From: a bacterium
Lineage (GTDB): Bacteria > Thermosulfidibacterota > Thermosulfidibacteria > Thermosulfidibacterales > JALWSI01
Length of the DNA stretch: 6,401 nucleotides
Assembly (NCBI GenBank): GCA_027080315.1
Contig: JALWSI010000107.1
Coordinates: 1,474 to 7,874 of the forward strand
Direction: 5' to 3'
Shown: positions 1 through 6,401 of the stretch, piece after piece
Position numbering within the stretch: the first letter of the stretch is position 1
How the letters are laid out: the number at the start of each line of letters is the position of its first letter
Translations under genes and position numbers: made by a program
Notes under the pieces: model-generated
Seen by the model: only the letters and a program-made list of their open reading frames with translations
Database searches by the model: none
Told to the model about the DNA's origin: nothing

Positions 1-1
1 A

Positions 2-2176
2 CTGGAGTTTCACAGGGAGAAGAGAGCAGCCATCACCATTGGTCTCGTGGCGGTCTCCAATCCTCTACAGTTTGGAGTGGTGGTAACCAATCAGGAGGGT
101 AGAATAGAGAGGTTTTTAGAGAAACCCGGATGGTCAGAGGTCTTCAGCGACAAGATCAACTCTGGAATCTACGTGATTGAGCCAGAGGTTCTCAAGGAGA
201 TTACTCCCAACACCCCATTTGATTTCAGCAAAGACCTCTTCCCCAAACTCCTTGAGCAAGGGATCCCCCTTTACGGCTACACCCTTGAGGGACACTGGAG
301 GGATGTGGGAGATCCCCACTCGTACCTTGCAGCCCATAGAGACTTCTGGAGAGAACGGATACTCATTGAGCCCGAGGGAGAGCTGGTCCTCACCAGCAAT
401 AAGGCCCGGGTCTGGATGGAGAAAGGCGAAACCCCACCCTCAGGGGTGAGGTTTGAGGGAAGGGTTGTGCTGGGAAGAGGGGTACAGATAGCCTCAGGCG
501 TCACCATACGGGACTCTGTGCTTGGTCCGGGCACCCAGGTGGGCGCCTGGTCCAATATCTCGGGCTCTGTGGTGTGGGACAGGGTGATTGTGGGAGAAGG
601 CGCCTCAATTGCAGGCTCGGTGATCTGCTCCAAGGTCTCCATAGGGCCAAGGGCCTCAGTTGAGGAGGAGTGTGTCGTTGCAGAAGGCTCCATTATTGGA
701 GAGGGGGCAGTACTAAAAGCCGGAGTTAAGGTGTGGCCCAACAAGAAGGTTGATCCCCAGGCGGTGCTATCCCACAACCTCATCTGGGGAGAACGGTGGA
801 AGGACCACCTCTTTGAGAACTCGGCCGTCTCTGGACTAACAAACGTTGAACTCACCCCTGAGCTCGTCACCAAGATAGGGGTGGCCTATGGCTCCTCTCT
901 CCCTAAGGGTAGCAAGGTGCTGGTAGGCAGAGACACCTCAAAAGCCTCGCGAATGCTGAAGAGAGCCTTTGTTGGAGGGGTGCTCTCCACAGGGATTGAC
1001 GTGAGAGATCTGGAGGTGTGCCCTGCGCCTCTGATGCGGTACAAGCTTCAGGGGTTTGGAGAGTCAGGTGGGGTGTTGTTCTGTCAAGATGGAGAGTCTC
1101 CCCTAATCACAAAGATCCGTTTCTTTGGAAAGGAAGGATTAGAGATCTCCTCCGGTGAAGAGAAGGGCATAGAGCGCCTCTTTGCCCGGGAGAGCTTCAG
1201 AAGGGTGGATCAGTCCCAAACAGGCTACATCTCCCACCTACCTTTCCTGGAAGACTTCTACAGAGAGGGCCTTCTTAGCCTCTTGGACAAGCAGGCCATA
1301 GCCAAGGCAGGATTCAGAGTGGTTGCCCACTTCTGCCGTGGCACCGTAGCCCCCATCCTCACGAGGATTCTCTCTGACTTAGGAGTAGATGTGGTTGAGA
1401 TAAACCCGGGGACAGAGGGGAGATCTCCCATGACAGAGGAGGAGAGGGACGAATGGATAACCACCCTAAGCGGGATGGTCTCAGAGGCAGGGGCACAGGT
1501 AGGTTTCTCCTTCTCTCCTCAGGGCGAAGGGCTTGTGGTGGTTGACGAAAAAGGCGGTATTTACCAGGAAGAACGGCTCTCCACCCTGGTGGCACTACTC
1601 TTGGAGAAGCCCAATAAAAACCTGCCATGGTGTGAGGGAGAAGAGATCTTGGTGCCGGCCTCCTTCCCCGATGTGGTGGAAGAGCTTCTAAAAGCCAAGG
1701 GATGGAAGGTGAGACGTTCCTTTCAACATCTGCCCAGGTTCGTAAGGGACCTTGCCAGCCAGCCCTTTGGTCTGGGGCTCCACCCATCCTCTTCCCCCAT
1801 GGTCTCTTCTCATCAGCCCCTACCTGACGCTGTGTGGGGAGCGGCCTGGATACTTGAGCTGATGGCCTCAAAAAGAAGGCCCTTGAGCGAGGTGTGGAGA
1901 GAGGCACCCTCCTTCCACCTGCTACAGGCCTCTATCCACACGCCCCTTGAGAAGAAGGGACTCCTCATGCGCAGACTCGTTGAGATCACAGAAAAAGAGA
2001 ACCGCTCACTGCAAGATGGAATCAAGCTTTTCAAAGATAAGGGGTGGGTACTGGCCATCCCCCACGAAGAGCAGCCAGAATTCTTGCTATGGTCTTACTC
2101 CTCAAGCAGAGAAAAGGCCCTTGAACACTTAGACGAGATTGCAGTCTTTTTGAGAAGGGTGCTTGAGGATGACTAG
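2..2176 (+). CDS. Mannose-1-phosphate guanylyltransferase-like protein with phosphomannomutase-like C-terminal module (5' partial)
   Basis: The frame is open from base 2, so the gene begins upstream; the GTG at 47 is internal, because the 15 codons before it (LEFHREKRAAITIGL) fit the conserved nucleotidyltransferase core. By comparison with family members of about 830 residues, roughly 115-120 N-terminal residues are missing, including the GGxGTRLRPLT nucleotide-binding loop. In visible numbering (724 residues) the order is: end of the NTP-transferase fold with FLEKP (38-42), NSGIYV (53-58) and the GHWRDVGD metal-site motif (97-104); hexapeptide-repeat left-handed beta-helix (about 150-255); phosphomannomutase-like module (about 290-720). 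The first module should join a sugar-1-phosphate to an NTP, classically mannose-1-P plus GTP to GDP-mannose, in the cytoplasm, but glucose-1-P is possible. The mutase motifs are degenerate: the serine loop reads GGVLFCQDGESP, and the DGDGDR metal loop reads FSPQGEG. The module may therefore be structural or regulatory. Family assignment is firm; the sugar and nucleotide are not. Confidence 0.88.
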   Translation: MEFHREKRAAITIGLVAVSNPLQFGVVVTNQEGRIERFLEKPGWSEVFSDKINSGIYVIEPEVLKEITPNTPFDFSKDLFPKLLEQGIPLYGYTLEGHWRDVGDPHSYLAAHRDFWRERILIEPEGELVLTSNKARVWMEKGETPPSGVRFEGRVVLGRGVQIASGVTIRDSVLGPGTQVGAWSNISGSVVWDRVIVGEGASIAGSVICSKVSIGPRASVEEECVVAEGSIIGEGAVLKAGVKVWPNKKVDPQAVLSHNLIWGERWKDHLFENSAVSGLTNVELTPELVTKIGVAYGSSLPKGSKVLVGRDTSKASRMLKRAFVGGVLSTGIDVRDLEVCPAPLMRYKLQGFGESGGVLFCQDGESPLITKIRFFGKEGLEISSGEEKGIERLFARESFRRVDQSQTGYISHLPFLEDFYREGLLSLLDKQAIAKAGFRVVAHFCRGTVAPILTRILSDLGVDVVEINPGTEGRSPMTEEERDEWITTLSGMVSEAGAQVGFSFSPQGEGLVVVDEKGGIYQEERLSTLVALLLEKPNKNLPWCEGEEILVPASFPDVVEELLKAKGWKVRRSFQHLPRFVRDLASQPFGLGLHPSSSPMVSSHQPLPDAVWGAAWILELMASKRRPLSEVWREAPSFHLLQASIHTPLEKKGLLMRRLVEITEKENRSLQDGIKLFKDKGWVLAIPHEEQPEFLLWSYSSSREKALEHLDEIAVFLRRVLEDD
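2153..2159 (+). promoter_or_regulatory. Ribosome binding site for the GH57 gene
   Basis: AGAAGGG lies inside the end of the upstream gene, 9 bases before the ATG at 2169 but only 3 bases before the in-frame TTG at 2163. This spacing favours the ATG as the start. The overlap with the upstream stop codon suggests translational coupling. Confidence 0.55.
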
Positions 2177-4187
2177 CCCTCCCATTCTGCTTTTTGGTAT
2201 CCACTGTCACCAACCTGTGGGAAACTTTCATAGGGTTATGGAGGAAGCCTACCAAAAGGCGTATCTGCCCTTTCTCGAGGTTGCAAAGGAGCATCAGGTG
2301 CCCTTCGCCCTTCACTACTCTGGCCCCCTTATTGAGTGGTTAGAGACCAACGGCCACAGGGTCTTGAACTTAATGGGAGAGCTTGTTGAGCGAAACCAGG
2401 TTGAGGTACTCATCAGCGGCCTCTACGAGCCTATCCTGCCCGCTATTCCAAGCTGGGATAGACTGGGGCAGCTTGAGATGGCCAAAGAGAAGGTGATCTC
2501 CCTTTGGGGAAAGAAGCCCAAAGGAGTGTGGCTAACCGAGAGGGTATGGGAGCCTCAAATCGTGAAAGAGATTATGGCGGCAGGCCTGAGCTATGTGGTG
2601 GTTGACGACTACCATCTACTATGTGCAGGGATAGAAGAGGAGAAGATCCACGGCTACTTCGTCACAGAGGAAGATGGAGAAACCCTTGCCATTTTCCCCA
2701 TAAGCAAGCCTTTAAGGTATCTTGTGCCTTTCAAAGGAATAAGAGAGGTGAAAACCACCCTGCAAAGGCTCTCAACCAACACCGCCTACACCATCTTTGA
2801 CGATGGGGAAAAGTTTGGGCTCTGGCCCGGAACCCACAGCTGGGTCTATCAAAAGGGCTGGCTGAAAAGGTTCTTTGAGCTTCTGGAAGAGGGATGGCTG
2901 AAACCTTCGACATTCTGGGAGTACCTCTCTAAGAACCAGCCCACGGGAAGGGCATATCTTCCCACAGCCTCTTACCCAGAGATGGGGGAGTGGGTTCTCT
3001 CTCCACAAAAGGCAAAGAAGTTAAAAGAGATAAAGGAGAATCTGAAAAAGGAAAAGGCCTCTGCCTTCATTCGGGGAGGCATATGGAAGAACTTTCTGGT
3101 GAAGTATCCGGAATCAAACTGGCTCCACAAACGGATGCTAAGGGTGAGCAAAGAGGTGAAGGCCATAAAAGTCCCTGAAAAAAAGAGAGAGGCTCAAACC
3201 CATCTCTACAAAGCCCAATGCAACGACGCCTACTGGCACGGGGTGTTTGGAGGACTCTACTCTCCCCATCTGAGAAGGGCCCTATGGTGCCAGTTGTTGC
3301 AGGCGCAAAGGCTGGTTGACGCTCATAATCCCGGCATCATCAAAGAGGACCTGGATTGCGACGGCCAAGAGGAGATCATGCTCTCTAATGGGCAGCTATT
3401 TGCGGCTTTTAAGCCCCACCAAGGTGGAGGAATGGTGGAGCTTAGCCACCTTGGCTGGTGTCAGTGTTTCACCAATGTTCTCACCCGCAGGCCAGAAACT
3501 TACCACTTTGAGATGGAGAAACATGAGAATAAGAAGGGGATCCCTTCAATCCACGAGAGAGGAGACTCTCTCCCCTCTAAGATCACCTACGATCCCTACC
3601 CGAAGATCTCCTTTCTGGATCATCTCCTTCTCAACCCCTCCAAGAAAGCCTTAGAAGAGGGCACCTTAAAGGAGGAATCCCTTTGGAGACTTCATTACCT
3701 TCCCCGTATCAACGGCCATAAGGTAGAGATGTGGGTCAGGACCGAATCTAAAGAAGGAGAGGTAGAGATCTCCAAGGTATTCTCTCTCACAGAGAACGCC
3801 CTCGCGGCAGAATACCGCATACTGCCTCATGCCCTGTCTATGCCCTTACGGTTTGGATTTGAGCTCAATATCCTCTTTCCCTCTGAGCGATTTGGAGAGA
3901 TAAGGGTGTTGTCTGGTGAGGAGGAGAGGTGCCTTTCGGTTCTCAAAGGAGGGGTTGTAAAGGGTTGCAAGGGGCTTATTCTCAGAGACTCTCTCTGGGG
4001 TGGAGAGTTGAAGATAGAGCTTGGATTCCCCATGGACCTCTGGGTTTCAGCCAACCTCTCTATTTCAAAGTCAGAAAGGGGATTTGACAGGATCTACCAA
4101 GGAAACACCTTTCTTTTTGCCTCTTCGGTGTTGAGGGATAAAATGAACCTCGTGGTTAAGGTTAGCTGCCACGAGAAGGGGGAGTAG
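2169..4187 (+). CDS. GH57 4-alpha-glucanotransferase / alpha-amylase
   Basis: A complete 672-residue protein of glycoside hydrolase family 57, close in length to the 659-residue Thermococcus litoralis 4-alpha-glucanotransferase, which it matches along its length as I recall that sequence. It should cleave and transfer alpha-1,4-glucan segments in the cytoplasm, acting on maltooligosaccharides or glycogen. Numbered from the ATG: FGIHCHQPVGNF near the N-terminus (9-20; HxHQP motif); GVWLTERVWEP (119-129) with the likely nucleophile Glu124; VVVDDYH (143-149); DDGEKFGLW (211-219) carrying the likely acid/base Asp; YLPTASYPEM (263-272) and RGGIWKNF (302-309) in the helical region; AQCNDAYWHGVFGG (349-362); then a beta-rich C-terminal domain (about 380-672) of the DUF1926 type. 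No signal peptide is seen. The ATG overlaps the upstream stop by 8 bases; a TTG at 2163 is a weaker alternative start. The residue before DDGEK is Phe where the Thermococcus enzyme has His. Family certain; hydrolase versus transferase balance is inferred. Confidence 0.95.
   Translation: MTSPPILLFGIHCHQPVGNFHRVMEEAYQKAYLPFLEVAKEHQVPFALHYSGPLIEWLETNGHRVLNLMGELVERNQVEVLISGLYEPILPAIPSWDRLGQLEMAKEKVISLWGKKPKGVWLTERVWEPQIVKEIMAAGLSYVVVDDYHLLCAGIEEEKIHGYFVTEEDGETLAIFPISKPLRYLVPFKGIREVKTTLQRLSTNTAYTIFDDGEKFGLWPGTHSWVYQKGWLKRFFELLEEGWLKPSTFWEYLSKNQPTGRAYLPTASYPEMGEWVLSPQKAKKLKEIKENLKKEKASAFIRGGIWKNFLVKYPESNWLHKRMLRVSKEVKAIKVPEKKREAQTHLYKAQCNDAYWHGVFGGLYSPHLRRALWCQLLQAQRLVDAHNPGIIKEDLDCDGQEEIMLSNGQLFAAFKPHQGGGMVELSHLGWCQCFTNVLTRRPETYHFEMEKHENKKGIPSIHERGDSLPSKITYDPYPKISFLDHLLLNPSKKALEEGTLKEESLWRLHYLPRINGHKVEMWVRTESKEGEVEISKVFSLTENALAAEYRILPHALSMPLRFGFELNILFPSERFGEIRVLSGEEERCLSVLKGGVVKGCKGLILRDSLWGGELKIELGFPMDLWVSANLSISKSERGFDRIYQGNTFLFASSVLRDKMNLVVKVSCHEKGE
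4176..4184 (+). promoter_or_regulatory. Ribosome binding site deciding a GTG start for galT
   Basis: AAGGGGGAG sits at the very end of the GH57 gene, 5 bases before the GTG at 4190. It supports this non-ATG start. There is no in-frame ATG near the N-terminus: the first internal methionine is at residue 174, far inside the conserved fold. Confidence 0.65.
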
Positions 4188-4189
4188 AA

Positions 4190-5227
4190 GTGTCTGAGCT
4201 TAGATGGGATCCGTTGAAGTTCAGGTGGGTGATTATCGCCACAGAGAGAGGCAGGAGACCAGGGGACTTTGAGATTCCCAAGGAAGAAAAGAAGCTCAAA
4301 GTATGTCCCTTCTGCTACGGACAGGAAGAGAAAACCCCAAAAGAGGTCTTTGCAGTGAGGCGGGACGGTTCATTACCCAACACCCCAGGCTGGAAGGTGA
4401 GGGTGGTACCAAACAGGTTTCCCGCACTTAGCAGCGAGGCCGAGCTTCGCCGAGAGGGCATAGGGCTATTTGACAGGGTTGAAGGTGTGGGCGCCCACGA
4501 GGTGGTTATTGAGACCCCCCACCACGAAAAGTCTTTGGGAGACCTTGATCCCGAGGATATCTTCCTGGTGCTTCTGGCATACAGGGAGAGAATCAGAGCC
4601 CTTCAGCAGGATCCAAGAATACGCTACATCCTCGTCTTCAAAAACCACCGTGCCGAGGCAGGGGCATCCCTCTCTCATTCCCACAGCCAGATCATTGCTA
4701 CCCCTGTCATGCCCTTCATTGTGAGGCAAGAGCTTATAGCCGCCAAAGAGCACTTCTCTCGCAAAGAGAGGTGCATATTCTGTGATATCATCAAGAACGA
4801 ACAGCTACTTGGACACAGGGTGGTGGCAGATATGGATCACTTCTTCATCTGGGCACCCTACGCCTCTTGCTTCCCTTTTGAGACATGGCTATTTCCCAAA
4901 AGACACTGCCACGACTTTGCCAAACTGGACGACGACGAGCTTTTTGAACTGGCCAAGGCCATGAAGGCCATGCTCTACGGTATGAAGCACGTGCTCAACG
5001 ATCCTCCTTACAACTTTGTGCTCCACACCTCTCCTGTAACCTCAAAAAGGCCAGGTAAACCTGGCTATTGGGGAACCATTGAGTACGACTTCCACTGGCA
5101 CATTGAGCTCATCCCCAGACTAACACACATCGCAGGGTTTGAATGGGGTTCAGGCTTCTACATTAATCCAACCCCTCCTGAGCTTGCCGCTGAAAGTCTT
5201 AAAGAGGTTGTGGCCTCTATTTTTTAG
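4190..5227 (+). CDS. galT: Galactose-1-phosphate uridylyltransferase family protein (GalT-like)
   Basis: A complete 345-residue cytoplasmic enzyme, close to the 348 residues of E. coli GalT. The family moves a nucleotidyl group between sugar phosphates through a uridylyl-histidine intermediate; relatives act as ADP-glucose phosphorylases. Two HIT-fold halves are visible. The N-terminal half has WDPLKFRWVIIATERGRRP (6-24), a CPFC zinc site (C39, C42), likely zinc ligands H112 in ETPHHEKSL and H163, and the catalytic HSHSQ (163-167) with nucleophile His165. The C-terminal half has CIFC (195-198) and HWHIELIPR (302-310). Glu181, His279, His302 and His304 match the second metal site of E. coli GalT by position. 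The conserved RWVII block so near the start supports the GTG. It begins 2 bases after the GH57 stop, so co-translation is likely. HSHSQ replaces HPHGQ, and no galK or galE is adjacent, so UDP-glucose/galactose-1-P exchange is not assured. The symbol reflects family, not proven activity. Confidence 0.9.
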   Translation: MSELRWDPLKFRWVIIATERGRRPGDFEIPKEEKKLKVCPFCYGQEEKTPKEVFAVRRDGSLPNTPGWKVRVVPNRFPALSSEAELRREGIGLFDRVEGVGAHEVVIETPHHEKSLGDLDPEDIFLVLLAYRERIRALQQDPRIRYILVFKNHRAEAGASLSHSHSQIIATPVMPFIVRQELIAAKEHFSRKERCIFCDIIKNEQLLGHRVVADMDHFFIWAPYASCFPFETWLFPKRHCHDFAKLDDDELFELAKAMKAMLYGMKHVLNDPPYNFVLHTSPVTSKRPGKPGYWGTIEYDFHWHIELIPRLTHIAGFEWGSGFYINPTPPELAAESLKEVVASIF

Positions 5228-5229
5228 AC

Positions 5230-5237
5230 GGAGGAGG
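5230..5237 (+). promoter_or_regulatory. Strong ribosome binding site before the ligase-like gene
   Basis: GGAGGAGG falls in the 15-base gap after the galT stop, 5 bases before the ATG at 5243. It is the strongest Shine-Dalgarno match in the window and implies independent, efficient initiation of the last gene on the shared transcript. Confidence 0.75.
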
Positions 5238-5242
5238 AAAAG

Positions 5243-6401
5243 ATGGTGCAAAGCATAAGAGAAGGCGTTGAATACGCCTATAAAAACTCACCGGCCTTCA
5301 AGAAAAGATTGGAGAATGCCGGTATCTCCCCTGAAGAGATAAACAGCTTAGAGGAACTCTCTAAAATCCCTGTCTTGAAAAAGGACAAGGTGATAGCCAT
5401 GCAGGAGCACAAACCTCCCTTTGGGGAGCTACTGGCCACCGATATTGGCTCACTGGCACGGATCTTTGTCTCTCCAGGACCAATATTTGATCCACAAGGA
5501 GAGAGCCAAGACTTCTGGGACTGGAAAGAGAGCTTGGAGGCAGCGGGATTTGGCAAGGGAGACATAGTGATCAACACCTTCTCGTACCATCTAACCCCCG
5601 CCGGGTTCATGTTTGATCACGGACTCAGAACTGTAGGAGCGGTTGTGGTTCCCACTGGGGTTGGTAACACCGAACAACAGGTGAAAATAATAAAGCATCT
5701 TGGAGTTACAGGATACGTTGGAACCCCAAGCTTCCTGAGCAACATCCTTCAGAAGGCAAAGTACCTTGGTCATGCCCCAGGAACCCTTAGCTTAAAGAAG
5801 GCCTTTGTGTCGGCAGAGATGCTGCCTGAGTCGTTGAGAAGGGAGTTTGAAGAGGAATGGGGCATTGACACCAAACAGGGGTATGGAACCGCCGATGTGG
5901 GGGCCATCGCATATGAGTGCAACGAAAAGTCCGGCATGCACATCTCAAAAGGGATAATCGTGCAGATCTGCGATCCATACACCGGAGAGCCTCTACCGGA
6001 CGGCACCGTAGGAGAGGTGGTGGTTACCCGATTTGATCCCGTATATCCCTTAATACGCTTTGGCACTGGAGACCTATCAGTTTTAAGCAGCGATCCATGC
6101 ATGTGCGGAAGAAGATCCCCAAAACTCCTGCGCATTGTGGGAAGAGTCGGAAGTTCTGTAAAAGTGAGGGGGATGTTTGTGCATGCCCATCAGATAAAGG
6201 AGCTTGTGTCAGAACACCCAAATATCAAAGGAATCCAATGCGTTATCACAAGAATTGAGCAAAGGGACATGCTCACCATGAAAATAGCCGCATCAAAGCC
6301 GTTTTCTGCAGAAGAGATAGACGGTTTCTTGAAGAAGGCAAGAGAGAAGATAAAGGTGAAGGTTGACTGCGTAGTGTTTGTTCCCCTGAACGAGGTAGAG
6401 G
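5243..6401 (+). CDS. Phenylacetate-CoA ligase (PaaK)-like adenylate-forming protein, atypical P-loop (3' partial)
   Basis: The frame is open from the ATG to the window end: 386 residues, with perhaps 20-50 more beyond the edge judged against family members of about 430. It belongs to the ANL adenylating superfamily, whose members activate a carboxylic acid with ATP and pass it to CoA. Visible features: an N-terminal helical part with KIPVLKKDKV (41-50); KGDIVINTFSYHLTPAG (105-121), matching the PaaK stretch after the P-loop; VPTGVGNTEQQ (136-146); GTPSFLSNIL (160-169); KQGYGTADVGA (211-221), the A5-type motif; PLIRFGTGDLS (269-279), the A7-type aspartate; CMCGRR (286-291); RIVGRVGSSVKVRGMFVHAHQI (297-318 region), the hinge and start of the C-terminal domain. 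Where PaaK has SSGTTGKPT, this protein reads SPGPIFDPQG (77-86), so the ATP phosphate loop is not canonical. The substrate is unknown; phenylacetate should not be assumed. It lies 15 bases after galT and probably shares its transcript. Confidence 0.85.
   Translation, partial: MVQSIREGVEYAYKNSPAFKKRLENAGISPEEINSLEELSKIPVLKKDKVIAMQEHKPPFGELLATDIGSLARIFVSPGPIFDPQGESQDFWDWKESLEAAGFGKGDIVINTFSYHLTPAGFMFDHGLRTVGAVVVPTGVGNTEQQVKIIKHLGVTGYVGTPSFLSNILQKAKYLGHAPGTLSLKKAFVSAEMLPESLRREFEEEWGIDTKQGYGTADVGAIAYECNEKSGMHISKGIIVQICDPYTGEPLPDGTVGEVVVTRFDPVYPLIRFGTGDLSVLSSDPCMCGRRSPKLLRIVGRVGSSVKVRGMFVHAHQIKELVSEHPNIKGIQCVITRIEQRDMLTMKIAASKPFSAEEIDGFLKKAREKIKVKVDCVVFVPLNEVE

Noticed and set aside
47-49. GTG as the start codon of the first gene.
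   Set aside because: Codons upstream in frame encode conserved nucleotidyltransferase sequence up to the window edge, so the gene starts outside the window.
277-873. A 198-codon open frame on the - strand inside the first gene.
   Set aside because: It is antisense to the well-supported beta-helix and nucleotidyltransferase coding frame, is Ser/Thr/Pro-rich with no recognisable motif, and has no independent support.
1359-1907. A 182-codon open frame on the - strand, rich in Arg and Pro.
   Set aside because: It mirrors the mutase-like module and its composition is typical of an antisense shadow; no domain was recognised.
5050-5065. A perfect inverted repeat, GCCAGGT / ACCTGGC with two bases between, as a possible operator or hairpin.
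   Set aside because: It lies inside galT, encodes part of a normal protein stretch (RPGKPGYWG), has no usable loop and no second copy was seen.
5228-5242. A possible terminator or promoter between galT and the ligase-like gene.
   Set aside because: The 15-base gap holds only a purine-rich ribosome binding site; there is no room for a hairpin plus U-tract. The T-run at 5219-5225 is the end of galT and is not preceded by a GC-rich stem.
5278-6221. Several - strand open frames opposite the ligase-like gene.
   Set aside because: The + strand frame is open through to the window end with clear PaaK-family motifs, so these are shadows. The real gene lacks a stop only because the window ends.

Overview
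The window is a compact, single-strand stretch of bacterial-type operon. Four protein genes lie head to tail on the + strand and fill essentially all 6401 bases. The first gene enters from the left edge already in progress and the last runs off the right edge, so only the two middle genes are complete. Junctions are an 8-base overlap, a 2-base gap and a 15-base gap. No stretch is free of a gene for more than 15 bases. I saw no RNA gene, mobile element, CRISPR array, terminator or promoter.

Layout: (1) 2-2176, a two-module protein made of a sugar-1-phosphate nucleotidyltransferase with a left-handed beta-helix, followed by a phosphomannomutase-like module (N-terminus missing). (2) 2169-4187, a GH57 4-alpha-glucanotransferase/alpha-amylase closely resembling the archaeal Thermococcus enzyme in layout. 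(3) 4190-5227, a GalT-family hexose-1-phosphate uridylyltransferase, or a related nucleotidyl-sugar phosphorylase. (4) 5243-6401, a phenylacetate-CoA ligase-like adenylate-forming protein (C-terminus missing).

Genes 1-3 form a plausible sugar-nucleotide and alpha-glucan (glycogen-like) module. One gene makes an NDP-sugar, one rearranges or trims maltooligosaccharide and glucan chains, and one exchanges or releases hexose-1-phosphate from a nucleotide sugar. No galK or galE is present, so a classical Leloir galactose role for gene 3 is not supported by the context. Gene 4 has no obvious link to sugar metabolism, but it follows closely with a strong ribosome binding site.

The organism looks like a thermophilic or thermophile-derived bacterium. 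Arginine is mostly AGA/AGG, the coding strand is purine-rich, the proteins are rich in Glu and Lys, and the GH57 enzyme is of a type common in hyperthermophiles. The phylum cannot be fixed from this sequence alone. The most notable points are three apparent active-site departures: a phosphomannomutase module without its catalytic motifs, a GalT with HSHSQ instead of HPHGQ, and an acyl-CoA ligase homologue without the usual P-loop. I did not find a clearly new defence or mobile system.
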